A stretch of DNA of 64,000 nt from Hermatobates lingyangjiaoensis (Eukaryota > Arthropoda > Insecta > Hemiptera > Hermatobatidae). Both the position numbers and the translations under genes were made by a program. The DNA lies in NCBI GenBank assembly GCA_026182355.1, contig JAPFBL010000068.1, positions 1-64,000 on the forward strand, written 5' to 3'. The notes below the pieces were generated by a model, which ran no database searches, had not been told where the DNA came from, and saw only the letters and a program-made list of their open reading frames with translations. Positions 24,901-37,112 of this stretch are shown piece by piece. Each line of letters begins with the position of its first letter. Within the stretch, counting starts at the first letter, position 1.

Positions 24901-25205
24901 TTGTTACATTTATTTATAATACATTTTCACTACTGCCATCAGCGAGCACGCACTCTGCTCGCTACTCTGCTCTGGCTCCATGCCTTTATTTTATTACCAA
25001 TGTTTATATTTCAAAAATTTAAAATAAAAAAAAAATATTTGTTACATTTATATATAATACATTTTCACTAGGTACTGTCATCGGCGAGCACGCAAGCGAC
25101 TGGCTATCCTGGCTCCATGCTTTTAGTTTATTAGCAGTGTTTATATAACGCAAATATTAAATTAAAAAAAAATTGCTACATTTATATATAATACATTTGT
25201 GCTAC
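24901..25205. repeat. Tandem repeat, 2.3 copies of a 134-138-bp unit
   Basis: TTGTTACATTTATWTATAAT followed by ACATTTTCAC begins at 24901 and 25039, and a diverged TTGCTACATTT starts a partial third unit at 25173. Each full unit carries a GC-rich patch (CGAGCACGCA and TGGCTCCATGC) in otherwise AT-rich sequence. Confidence 0.8.
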
Positions 25206-25664
25206 TTATTAACTTATTAACAAGATTAACAAACAATTAATTTGGCAAGGGAGTGATTTTTGTTAAAAATTAGTGGTTCTTCTTTTAAGTGGAGCATTGT
25301 TTATTTCATTATCCAAGAATTCTTTGAATTTATAGCTAGTAATATTCTTTTTCACACAATACTTATGACAAAATTTCATATTTCTAGAATCGCTAAAAAG
25401 AGTTGGTTAAAATTTGTAACCCTTTTTATGTAAAGCATGATAAAAAATCTTCCTGATATTTCAATATATATTTCTGCTAAACAATAGGATTCTGTACCCA
25501 TAAAAACTCAATGCCACATGTTGTTAATGTTGTCAAACGAATAGGCGCTGGATGAATACATACTTTTTTATACATACTCATCCAACAACATGTAGATTTC
25601 CTTATTTCCACGAGCAATTAGTGCTGGCTTTAGAGGTTTTTAGTCTAGTCGAAGGTTTTATCCG

Positions 25665-25830
25665 GTTTGTTGTTCCTTTAAATAATGTAAATTTCATTTT
25701 CATAGTCAAGAAATTCTTACTCCTGCACATGAAAAAGGTTTTGAAATAAAACCGAAACGTTGGCAATGAGAGTTTAATTTTTGTACCTAGAAAATTTGAC
25801 CGAATCCCCATTAGATAACACACCTATATA
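25665..25830 (+). mobile_element. Family B element copy
   Basis: TTGTTCCTTTAAATAATGTA, then ATGAAAAAGG with GGTTTT/AAAACC pairing and GAAACGTTGGCAATGAGAG, then GACCGAATCCCCATTAGA, match the copy at 9930-10080. It lacks the matching left arm. Open frames on both strands here are chance readings of the repeat. Confidence 0.65.
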
Positions 25831-25867
25831 TATAAGATGAACAATTTGTCACTACAGAGACGTACAG

Positions 25868-25911
<44 letters not shown>
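25868..25911. repeat. (TA)n microsatellite
   Basis: About 22 TA units downstream of a family B copy. Confidence 0.9.
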
Positions 25912-25913
<2 letters not shown>

Positions 25914-26813
25914 TAGTAATCACACATACAGACACTGGAAGACATTTGGTAACAGATCTCAGGTATTATTCGATATACTGATATCTTTTATTCTATTTTG
26001 ATCATTACTGAAAAATTGTTTTCATTCTCACATTGAAATTAATGCAATGTAAATTGTTATAGCATTTTTTTTAGAAAATGTTTTTGTTTTATATTAATTT
26101 TCAGTGCAGGCTATTGTATTATTTTTTTAATCGAAATTCCTAAAGATTGGTATTTCTCACCCAAAAGCAGGAATCTCGCTAGGGTGGCAGAGAATGGAAT
26201 TTATTCCTGCAATGTGATTTCTCACTATTGAACTTTATGTTGTCTCTTTTTATTTCACCAATTGATTTTAAACATATTCTATCCTTCCTACTGAATATAC
26301 TAAATCTAGTATTTAAAATATTTGTATATATTTTATGTATTTAACTCGGAGTTAAGTCACTTCACTTGTAAACCTAATTGCGTGTTGCATAGAAGTCAGT
26401 GATGTTTATGTCACAAGGTTCATATCTTCTTCATTTGCGCAACTTTTATGTACTGCATCTACATATTTTCAAATACATGCTTATTGCTAGTGTCATAGAG
26501 GTTAAAATAATTTATATTAAACAGTGAAACAACTCACTTATCTATTACGTTGATCTGGAAGTTCCTAGATAGTATTTGAAAAGGGTTGAGATGTTCCCAG
26601 ATTTTAAATAGCCTATACACAACATTATTATAACGCAAAAACAATAATTCGAAATAATGGTGCAATAATTTACGCAATATATTAATTTTAATGTGAAAAC
26701 TAAAAAAAAATGTCAATAATACTGAAAACATAACTTATAAACCTATTACTTGTCCAATACGTATTCGCGTGGTCTTTATCATTTCTGGGGGTACAATGAT
26801 AATTCAAAGTATT

Positions 26814-26991
26814 CACATAAAAGAAGTTTTTTACTTAAATTACCCTCTCTCTTTCTCCTCTTACACTCTCTCTCTCTGTTACTTTTTTTTATGACTGTTT
26901 TTCTTATTTATGTTCTCTACAACTTTCAATCATTGTTTTTATCTATATTTTTATTGTGCAATCTCACTCAGTTCATCGAAACTCATTCTCT

Positions 26992-27061
<70 letters not shown>

Positions 27062-27174
27062 TCTACTCTACCTCTGATTTACTTCCTCCTCTTTCTGAAA
27101 TTCGTGTTCTTAACGGCCATAATGAATACGAAGTATTTGAAATGTGTAGTTTAAATAAAAAACTTCTTTTGTAT
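26814..27174. mobile_element. Inverted-repeat element with polypyrimidine core
   Basis: The left end CATAAAAGAAGTTTTTTACT and the right end (reverse complement CATACAAAAGAAGTTTTTTA) form imperfect terminal inverted repeats of about 28 bp. Between them the + strand is pyrimidine-rich and contains (CT)n at 27000-27052. The same end sequence occurs as a tight inverted repeat at 34070-34140. Confidence 0.6.
27000..27052. repeat. (CT)n microsatellite
   Basis: About 26 CT units. It produces artefactual serine/leucine frames. Confidence 0.95.
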
Positions 27175-27399
27175 GAAGACTTTGTATTATCCTTGTACCT
27201 CCCCTATAATTGTTAAAACATAATTTATAAGATATACAATTTAAAAACTGACAGTCCCTGAAGCGATAATTCAAATCTGTTAGAAAATGCCTTCCAGTGT
27301 CTCTATGTGGAATTCCTAATCATATGTTACTTATTATTTAATAATAATTATTAGACTCTTTTCGATCGTTTTTATTATCCGTCTTGACGTCCACTGTTT

Positions 27400-27840
27400 T
27401 TTCTTCTCTCTCAGTTTATCTTTCTCTTGCTCACATTCTCCCTTTGTTTCTCTATGAATCGCTTTGTTGTACTCTCTCCTTAATCTCTCTTTCTCTTCCA
27501 CTCTCTCTGTTACTTCATGTATGACTGTTTTTTTGTATACTCTACTTTCTACTATACTCTGTCATTGTGTTTATCTACATCTTTATTCCCCAATCACAAT
27601 CTATCTTACTCAGTTCCTCCAAAAGTATTCTTTCTCGCTCTATCTTCTACTCTCCCTCTGATTCACTTCCTCTTGTTTCTATCTCTTTCTCCATATTCTA
27701 ACTCTCTCACTCTTCCTCTTATTCTCACTTCCTCTCTTTCTCTCTCTCTTTCTCTCTCCCCCTGTCTATCTATCTATCTATCTCGACTTCTACGTATTTG
27801 CTTTATTAACATGTTCCTTTACTCTTCAACTACGCAACGA
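27400..27840. repeat. Diverged second copy of the polypyrimidine core
   Basis: Segments TATGACTGTTTTT, TCACTCAGTTC/TTACTCAGTTC and TATCTTCTACTCT occur in the same order as in 26868-27090. The block is therefore an old duplication of the core of the preceding element. It ends in CTATCTATCTATCT at about 27768-27783. Confidence 0.6.
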
Positions 27841-28746
27841 TAAATGACCCAGTTTATGTGTTTAATAAAAGTCTCTTTCGTCATAGGAAAGCAATTTCTT
27901 TTATTCCCAGTGAAGATAGCAGTGAATTGTAGCCCATTCGATATGAGCCAATATTTAAATTCATTACTATATTTAGATTAATATTATTATAGCATCATAT
28001 CCTTTATAGTATGCATTATTATGTTACTTCCTAATAGGAAGCAAAATGTACACTGACTCAGCTTTACACGACTGAAAATGTAGGCTTCTAGTGCGTGCTT
28101 TAATAGCTATTTGTAAGAGGTGCCTAATCTAATTACAAACGGGTATATGAGATGCAAAACAGCCGTTGTTAAGTAAACTTAGTTTATCTCTCATATTAAC
28201 CAAATTTATTCCCTTTACTGATAAATCGTAAAATACTACTGCACTGGTGAATTTCTTTTAAAACAATAACACTTTGGTTTAAAAAAAACCCTAAATCAAT
28301 TCCATATATATTTTTTGTTTAGATTCTAAGATCAGCAAAATTGTGTAGTACCTTCTCGTTATCAACTTCAATCCAACAAACTACTTCAAAATGAATCAAT
28401 ATGCAAATATTGCTAGAACTCAATCAAATCACGGAGTGAGGAACGGCTTTTTTTTAGATTCTAAAATTGGCTATCACCATTTTTATCAATTTATGTATTC
28501 AGCAATACAATTCAATTCTAATTTTGTTCTAGGTTTTCTTTGTTTTCATGATTCTAACACATGGCTGGTTTATATATTTTATTTTTTTCATACGTTGAGT
28601 GTTCTTAGCCAAATTTGCACTATGTCCATATTCAAGAGCAACTAGATACAAATGATATAATTAATGATATAAACTAGAGGAACTCTAGGAACGACTTATC
28701 GTGAAACTTATGGCCCTCCATGTAGGTGAAGCGGATAATTTGGCAA

Positions 28747-28765
28747 GATCGTAATAATTACGATC
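28747..28765. repeat. 19-bp perfect inverted repeat
   Basis: GATCGTAAT and ATTACGATC flank a central A in a short GC-richer patch (28680-28800). Confidence 0.7.
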
Positions 28766-30911
28766 GGTCTGTGGGAACGATAAAGATTTTTGGTTCAAGG
28801 AATATATGTGTAAGTGTGTTGGCAACATAATTTCTTGAATTCTCTTTATTCTGGACGATTAATTGGCCTCGAGCCTGTATCCCTGGTTTAGTCAGAAATT
28901 TCTAGAATTAAAACAAATAGATCATAATTAGATTTTGCTATATCATTACCAAATATGAAAAAATGTGCAGTTTATTTTAATTTTTGTGCATGATAAAAGG
29001 AATATATTAAAGTCACAAATGAGACTGTCTAGTAGAGTGGCTAATTGTGAAAAGTATCCTCATTTATTAATTAGGTGGAGTTTAGGATTTGCAATGAAGC
29101 GGTGCAAACCAACGAATTTGCAATGAAGATATATGAGTACAGGGAACTAAATTGAAATTACTCTTACTCTAACAGCCGTAGGAATGAGTTAGCTTACCTT
29201 GCTCCTGCTGTTTGAATAGCACATGATCTAATACAAAATACTCAATAAATATTAAGTTATTTAAAAATTTTGTATAAAAATAAAGTAATACACACGTGTT
29301 TTGATGTTTTAAATGTTTGGATCACTACTACTTATGTCACAGAGGTAAAACTTTATTAACTTAAAACAGAAGAGAGAATTTTTTGATTCAAAAGCCATAT
29401 ACATTTTAGAGCTTCCATGGCTATTTCTGCTAGGTATAACTAAACGCGTACATTTTGAACAAGAAAACTTTTTTAGAATTATAAACCACAAACAAGTTAT
29501 TGGAGAGAAAAGTTAAAAAATTGATTTTTTACAGAAAATGACCTTATTGATTTTCTATTTGCCCTAATCATTTTCGAAGCTCATATAATGCGTACAAAGA
29601 CCAAACCAAATTGTACATCTCAACTACAGTACGACGGAACGGCAACGTCAGGGTTTAATATTCGTAAGAAATACGATCAAATATCTTACCTTTATATTCA
29701 TAAATAATCCACCAAAACAATATGACTATTTATTTTTAAAAATCTAAATAATCTTTTATAACTTATTTGTTATGCTTGATGGAAGCAAAATATCAAACAT
29801 TGATAGATCTTGGCTGACGGTTGGTAGATATATGAGGTCAAACTTCTCATCTAATAATTTGGTTCTTTTGGCTGTGTACAGCTTGCCTTATCATAGTGAA
29901 AGGTGATTCCATATTTAAGATTGCTATGGCAGCATTTCTTTTTTAATTTCTTCACGTAAACAATCGGATATATATATGAATTTTATTAACTGTTCTCAGT
30001 CTTCTAAAACCAGAACGGCTAACTATCTATATACGAAGACACTTTGAGAACCAATAACTTCTGTTTGTATTTCCTTATTTCGAGACATCAATAACTGAGA
30101 TTCATATGTATTTTGAATGTCGAAGAATAATTCCATGATGGATAACCCTTGTTATTGTTATACTTCATATTTTACAAATAATGTTAAAATTTTCTTAAAT
30201 TCTCTTGTCACCTTATGAGTCCAGATTTCATGATATACCTACTAAAGTGAGGAATCTCTAATACGGCGAAGTACCCTATGTGACTGCGTAGTTGTTTAAT
30301 GTGCCTGAAGTCCATTTCAAAACTAATTAAGTTCATCTCTGTGCAGTCTTTCAGTTACCATCCGTTTATTATGATTGCAGGATCATCATGTTTTTCTGAT
30401 TTGAGAACGACTAGTTACATGTTTAAATTAGTAATTAGTCAGTTAATACTCATGCAAGACTGATACAATTTTAAAACCTGATATATATATTTGGCATTTC
30501 AACCATGAAATATTATGACCACAAATTAGAAAACTGGAGCAGCTGATTCACTCCATGAATTCTTCTTGACATTATTTTTCTTGTTAGTGAAATCATTAAA
30601 CAGGATGCAGGTAGTAAACTAGGTGTAAACTATATACGTTATACTAAATAAGTGTTCACAGTTTAAACGATGTGAACAGCTATCTATTTCACTTATTTGT
30701 TTGTAAATATGAAAGTTTTTAATTCACTCTTGATTACCAATTATAATAATAATTATTTTCAAAATAAATATGAATGAATGAATTAATTAATATTCTAATA
30801 ATATAATTAAGTTCTTATCTTCTAAAAATTTGTTAACTTGAATCGTTATATTTCAATAAAATTAAGTTGAAATGAAGCCGAATGTGACAGCAGCTAACGT
30901 AGTTTTCTTTT

Positions 30912-32485
30912 TACTTTACTATAAGTAAAGTATAGTGATCGTGAAAAAATTCGATCTCGAGATTTTGACGGAATTACATGTTTTGAGGTCCCAGAAGTCG
31001 TTTTATGACGTTTTTACGATGATGTCTGTGTGTGTGTGGGTGGGTGGGTGGGTGAGTGTGTTAGAATTGATTGTTACCACGCTACGTTCCAGAATCTTTG
31101 CTGGATCAAGTTGATATTTTACACAAAAATCGGCCCCATAGGGAAGAAGATCCCTATTGTTTGGGAAGAATTATGCATGATGGGAAAGTCACTTTTTTTG
31201 CCAAAAACCGTTTTTTTTTAAACATTTATTTCTCCTAAACTGATAACCCTAGAATTTTGAAATTTTGACATTATCTTTGAGGTTACAAATGCAACAAATG
31301 AAAAATATATTCAGAATTTTAAAACAACAGGAAATATTTTTTTTTCAATAAAATGTACAAATTTTGACTTATAATTCAATCTCAAACCTTGTGACAGCAA
31401 TACAAGCCATACTGTTTGACGCATCAAAATGAAACTATGCTTAAAAATAGAACATTATGAGGAGAATGAGTTGAGATATTTTTTTTCAAAATTACATTCG
31501 CTAAAGGGACGTTACAGCACGATTTCTGTTTTCAGAAAATTTTTTTTGACGCTAAACGGCTCATTAAAAAATAATGAAAATTTGACCAAAAATGGAACAA
31601 AAAATTAGCAATTTATAAAAAAAAACTCTTGAAGTTACAATTACGGAAAAGAGCAATAACGCTATAAAAACTGTTTGTTTATCTTAGACTAAGAGATCAC
31701 CTGCTATACTTGTCCAATTTTTTATATTTTTTTAAATTGTTTACATTGACTTAGAAATTTTTTGAGTGAATCCACTGAGATAAAATTGATATTTATAAAG
31801 GAACAATTTAAAATGTTTATTGACTTATATGAGTTAAGAGGAATAATATTGTGCAGGAAAATCATAACACACACTCAGAAATAATTCGTATATATGTTAT
31901 TTGAAAAAGGGGAAGTAAAATGATCTTATTAAATACTGAGAAGCCATAAAATTCCCAGTAGAATAATTCTATAAAAAACCAAAAATGTAAAAGATAATTC
32001 AAAATTGAAATCTTTCGTTTGGAGATTAATAAATGTAATTATCGTAGATCTTTAATTAACAAATCACCTTAAAACAACATGTTCTTTGCTGTTTAAGACG
32101 TTTTTCAGAGAAAAAAAGGGTATTTTCCTGTTTTAAATTTGAAAATTTTTCTTTATTATTCAATGTAGAAGGATGTCAAGTAAACGATGTAAGAAATCTA
32201 CTGGCTATTTGAACAATAGCCACGTTCTCTTGTAGGAGAATATTTCGCTTCAAGAAATGTTCACTTTGGTTTTTCAAAAATATTATTACTGCTGTAGTTA
32301 TACTAATGAAATTATTTGTGATGTACAAAAATAAGCTTATAAACTGATATGTCCTTCAATCACTATCTGTACTACCTCAGGAATGAAAGGCTAATAATTA
32401 TATTAGATGTTTACGTTATGCGTAAATGAGACGTTATGTTTTATATACTCAAGAAATTTGAAATTAAGTTACTTATAGTAAAGTA
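30912..32485. mobile_element. About 1.6-kb non-autonomous inverted-repeat element
   Basis: TACTTTACTATAAGTAA at 30912-30928 is repeated in inverted orientation at 32469-32485. The interior begins with a moderately GC-rich part and a (TG)n/(GGTG)n patch (31026-31055), then is AT-rich with no transposase frame. Its right 250 bp resembles 50840-51060, which has the same TTACTTATAGTAAAG end followed by GAGTGTAGG, so this is a repeat family. The similarity continues some 25 bp past the inverted repeat, so the true border may be near 32510. Confidence 0.55.
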
Positions 32486-34069
32486 GAGTGTAGGCCACTC
32501 CAGATTTTTTTTTTATTGTTTCATAGCATTTTATTTTTTTATGCTTTTATTTATGCAATATTCGAATAAATGAAGTAGTAGACACCAATTTTTTGGGTTC
32601 TTGAATGATCAGACCAAATGAAAAAAAATATATCCTTTTTATAATTGATAGGAAGACGTGGAATGTCTTTACCATGTTTTTTGTCCAAAAAATAGATATT
32701 TTTCTGCACTGAGAATTTCACGTATATTTGATTCCATTAAAATATGTCAAAAAAGTAGATCTGTAATGTTTCTAGAATATACACCTATAATATTCAATCT
32801 TGCAAAGACATCAACAATAAATTCAAGGGTGGTTTCAGGACATCGCAAAACTGTAAATCAGTTTTAAGATGTGCATATTCATGAACTCAGTTTTTTTTTT
32901 TAATCATGAATGAACTGTAGTTGCAGGAATATAGAGTATATGCTTTTTTTTCTCTTATACAGTATAGCATTCGTTCTGATGACGTCGGGCTTGCGTAATA
33001 ATAACTGACAGCTATGTTTAAGGAATTCCTTAATCATTCCCTGCATGCAAAATTTATTACAGGACAAGTCTCCCTTTTTTTCTTCACCTTTATGAAAAAG
33101 ACCTTTTGTCTATCAGTAAATTTGGCAAAACTGCCAAAACCCTTTGTCAATTTCTTTGTTGAAAGGGACACATAGAGAGCTAAAGGTAGATAAAGTTGTT
33201 TGAAAAGGGTTGCAGAAAACTGAATTGGCATAAAAAGATTCATCTCCCTTGGGATTGGGTCTCCGACAAAGACCCATCTCCGTATAACTGGACCTTGTTT
33301 ATTTTTGCATTTACCTTGCCTTCTTTTTTTCTTGTTTCAGTTTAGCATAAAAGGCTTTCTTTCTGTACATATTAGCTCTCAATGTACAGATAATCTCATC
33401 AACTGGATACACAAAATTTTAAACAGTGTAAACATAGCTCAAGATTATTATTTTAATGGATAAGATGCTGCAAAAATAATGTCTCTAAGCAAACAATAAA
33501 ATATTTCAAATTATAGCACAAGAGAGATTAAATGTAATGCAATTAGTACAAGAAAAAACTAAAAATAAATAAATTTTGTTCGTAATACTTCAAATAGACT
33601 AAATATTCCGACTTCCTCCAGTGTTCAATTCATTTAATTGATTATTCAGCATAAATAAGGTTCACGTTTTAGATGCAAAACTTCTTATAAATGTGCATAT
33701 TTCACAACTTCTTTTTGGTTGTTTTTATTTTCTCAATGAATTCTCCATTTCTTTAGTTGCTTTTTATTCATCATATACTTTATATGTTATCACTTCTTTT
33801 AACATTTTTTTTTTCAATTTCTTCATATCAATACCCCATATTAATTGCCTCTACCGACTAGAATGCACTCAGTTTAATGCTTTTCTATCTGCTTAGCCTC
33901 CACTAATCCATGCCTCAATGTATTAATTGCCGTATGATGAATTGTCGTGGTGTCAATTACCACCTTCTTGCTATCCAAGGAACTTCAATCGGTCTTTCCA
34001 TTATTTGTGGAATCTGTAATTGTACTTTATTTACTCATACAGGGATAAATGGATAGCACAAAGTCTCCA

Positions 34070-34140
34070 CAAAAAAGAAGTTTTTTAATTCAATGTTGAC
34101 GATGAATACGCATAGTATGAATTAAAAAACTTCTTTTGTG
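34070..34140. repeat. Inverted repeat ACAAAAAAGAAGTTTTTTAA
   Basis: A 22-23-bp arm at 34070-34092 and its complement at 34118-34140 enclose a 25-bp loop. The arm is the same sequence as the termini of the element at 26814-27174, so this is probably a minimal derivative of that family. Confidence 0.7.
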
Positions 34141-34617
34141 TGTACAACTAAGACTCCAGTATCAAGCGATTTTAGTTTAGTAACTGTTCCCAATTATTCA
34201 AATGCTTAAACAGATTCTAGACCCTAACTCTCATGTTGCCTTAATTCATTGTTTTCTAGACTGTAAATATAGAAGTTAGAAATATTACCTGTGTATGAGG
34301 GCATATGAGTGTCTGCTTATTCCCTTTCTTCAAAGTTTACCATCTTCTTAACAATCACACTTTTTTCTCAGACTACCAATATTTTTTTAATATGTGTTGT
34401 TGTGGATGATTTCATGTTTTGTTGTGTCGTTTTATTCAACATTCTAAATGAAAAGTCGTAAAATAAATATATTGTTATCATATTAAGTCAATGTTGCGTA
34501 GCAAAATTGGCATCCCCTAGAAAATCTCATCTCGGGGCTTGAACCACTTCTACTCTAACCACCTCTACCACCACTCCCTAGCCCACTAACCCACTCACCA
34601 CCCTTCCAACACTCTTT

Positions 34618-34760
34618 TACTTAGTTACATCACATGAAAAAGATGATACATAACATACCAATACAACAGGATATAGATACGCACAAGAGAGTTGTTTGTT
34701 AGAAAGGTACAAAAAAGTCCAATAGTTATAGCAAACTATAGGCACTCTAGTTTCACTCAT
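34618..34760. repeat. Dispersed repeat, copy 1
   Basis: It shares ATACGCACAAG, GAAAGGTACAAAAA and CCAATAGTTATAGCA in order with 35815-35910. No ends could be defined. Confidence 0.5.
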
Positions 34761-34903
34761 AAAGAGTGATATGACTTAGTATTTTGTAATATTTAAAAAT
34801 TACAATATGTATATTTGAAATGTATATAAAAAGAAGTTCAATTATTAAGCGACTTAGAAAAAATGCAAATAATATGCTCTTTACACAAATGTTTTGATTT
34901 CAT

Positions 34904-35025
34904 CACGTTTCCAACACTTGTTTCTTCTTCAAGTTACATCAATAGTTGTAAGGATATGTGACAACCCTTACAACTATTGATGTAACCTAAGGAAGAGAGA
35001 CACTTGTATGTGTTTGAAATATATT
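34904..35025. mobile_element. Small foldback element with paired GAAA motifs
   Basis: GTTACATCAATAGTTGTAAG (34933-34952) is mirrored by CTTACAACTATTGATGTAAC (about 34967-34986). Outside each arm, on opposite strands, lie variants of the CTGANGA-hairpin-GAAA motif: CTAAGGA at 34987 with GACAC/GTGTT and GAAA at 35016 on the + strand, and TTGAAGA with GAAAC on the minus strand. Confidence 0.55.
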
Positions 35026-35799
35026 GATAACAGTAATTATTATAATCATTATTTATTAATATATTAATTAATTAATAATGATAATAATCATTTTATATGG
35101 AGTCTTTTATTAATACTTTTCCATAAAGTGAAGAAGCTGTACGAAATTGTTGATTGCATAACTTCGGAATTATTCTATCAACTGCACTGGACAATGGCCT
35201 TTACCTTAATGCATTGTATTTATTGCATAGGTTCTACAGAGATAACCCGACTGATTCAGTTTTGTGGTAAACGTGCCAGGTTAATCACCTAACTTTCAAC
35301 TGTTAAACGACCAAAGTTATTAGAGATATTGATTCTCACTATAGAATAATTGACTTCAATAATCATTTAATGTTATTAAATTAGATTTATTTTCAATTTA
35401 TATCTTGAAAATTAAATGAATCCATCATAATTATTTATGTTTATTCTCTAACATTTATTACAAGGATTAAATACTCGTATATATAAATAAAAACACATAG
35501 AATGTAGAACAGGGAAGATATACTGAGATCAAAACTTTGGATCATTGTCAATACAGCCCAGAAAAAGGGTGGATGCATCTGAGAAAGAATGAATACGAAA
35601 GGGTCTCTAAACTTTGAATTTTACCAAACACAAACTCAAACACCTCACGCACATACATGCAATCAGTTTTATACTCACACAGCATATATATTTTATTGTT
35701 CAAAAATAATATATAATTACTATAAATATTATTGCGTAATCCAGATGGGTAATATTTTCCAGACTTTTGAAATCACGGAATATATACATGTGTTCTGGA

Positions 35800-35910
35800 T
35801 TGCACACTACATGATATGGATACACACAAGACAAGGGTACGCACAAGGATGGATAATACATCCTTTTTGAAAGGTACAAAAAGACCCAATAGTTATAGCA
35901 GAATGCATGA
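35800..35910. repeat. Dispersed repeat, copy 2
   Basis: Partner of the repeat at 34618-34760, sharing GAAAGGTACAAAAA and CCAATAGTTATAGCA. Confidence 0.5.
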
Positions 35911-36679
35911 ACGGAAGGTTTACTAAACTAGGAAGGGAGCCAGACAGTGAATGCAGAAGATACTTTTATTTTTAACTATCCGTATTCCTTGTTAACATTA
36001 GTTATACAAAAAAAAGTCATCTATCATACATGGGTGACACTGTTAAAATCTAATTTGTCCATCTAATGTTGATTCAATTGATTCTAATACATCATAAATT
36101 CCCAGAAAATAGAGTAGTCTACCAAATCTCTCAGTTGATTTGATGTTTTAGAGCCCTGATCACACATTGATTAACACCTCGTCGGAGCATCATAATTATT
36201 CATCCTCCCCGTATTTCTTTTTTTTTTATCAGAACTAACCTGTCCTCATTTTTATATTTATGATCTTCCTCAGTTATATCTGTATAAAGGAAAATAACCT
36301 ATCTATTTTTTGATTACTTTGTCTTTTTGAATTATCAAGTTTGTTTTGCAAAGGAAAAAATAACCTATTTAAAGAACCCTCAAGCTTTTTTTCGACATAT
36401 TAGTACAGTTAGATTAAACATCAATGAGTTTAATTCAGTTAAATACTGTTATTTATTATAACCTGTTTGTATATATCATGCTTGTTTGGCATATAATAGT
36501 AAGTTTTAACTTAATAGAGATTTAATTAAGTTTAATTGATTATTACATATTGTTTAATGAAACTGGATTACTCAAATATTGCGAATTATTAAAACTGAGA
36601 AACTAAAGTCATATTGAGTAACTAAGCTGTAAATTTCTTGAGGATTAAATATATTACTAACTTATAAAATTTAATAAAA

Positions 36680-36930
36680 GGGCTCTACGCAAAAGAATGT
36701 TTTTATATTCAAACTACGCGTTTCAAACACATTGTGTTCATGATGAGGTAATGTTCCAATGAAAGCAGAAGAGGAGAGACAACCCTTGAACCGGAACTTC
36801 CAGTCCAAGAGTCTCAGTTCAACGGTTGTTTCTCCTTCTCTGCTTCCATTTCTGCTCTAACTACCTCTGACCACTTGATTGTGAGCACAAAGCCTTTGGA
36901 ACGCGTAGTTCGAAAAAAAATCTTTTGTGT
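36680..36930. mobile_element. Foldback element with minus-strand GAAAC motif
   Basis: ATTCAAACTACGCGTTTCAA (about 36708) is mirrored by GGAACGCGTAGTTCGAA (36898-36914), with further imperfect pairing outward (ACGCAAAAGA versus TCTTTTGTGTG). On the minus strand 36721-36747 reads CTCATCA, T, GAACAC-AAT-GTGTTT, GAAA, a degenerate form of the shared motif. Confidence 0.5.
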
Positions 36931-37001
36931 GAACAGTTGTTATTATCGTTTTATTCCAGTATTAGTAAATACCACATTACAGATTGCTCAACGAATGAGT
37001 A

Positions 37002-37112
37002 CAGTAATCCCCTGTATAACACGGTACTCTTGTAATGCTATGTCATGTCCCTCATACTATGCGTTTTCCTATAACGTGGAACCAATCTACCATGCTATAG
37101 AGGGGATTACTG
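37002..37112. mobile_element. pogo/Tigger-like MITE, 111 bp
   Basis: The ends CAGTAATCCCCTGTATAACA and (reverse complement) CAGTAATCCCCTCTATAGCA are terminal inverted repeats of about 25 bp. They begin CAG and contain the TATAACRCGG-like string typical of pogo/Tigger ends. TA precedes the left end; CA follows the right end, a possible decayed TA duplication. An open frame over this stretch is spurious. Confidence 0.65.

Noticed and set aside
26750..27216. Serine/leucine-rich open frames over the CT tract
   Set aside because: They arise from the (CT)n microsatellite and polypyrimidine bias; no coding signature.
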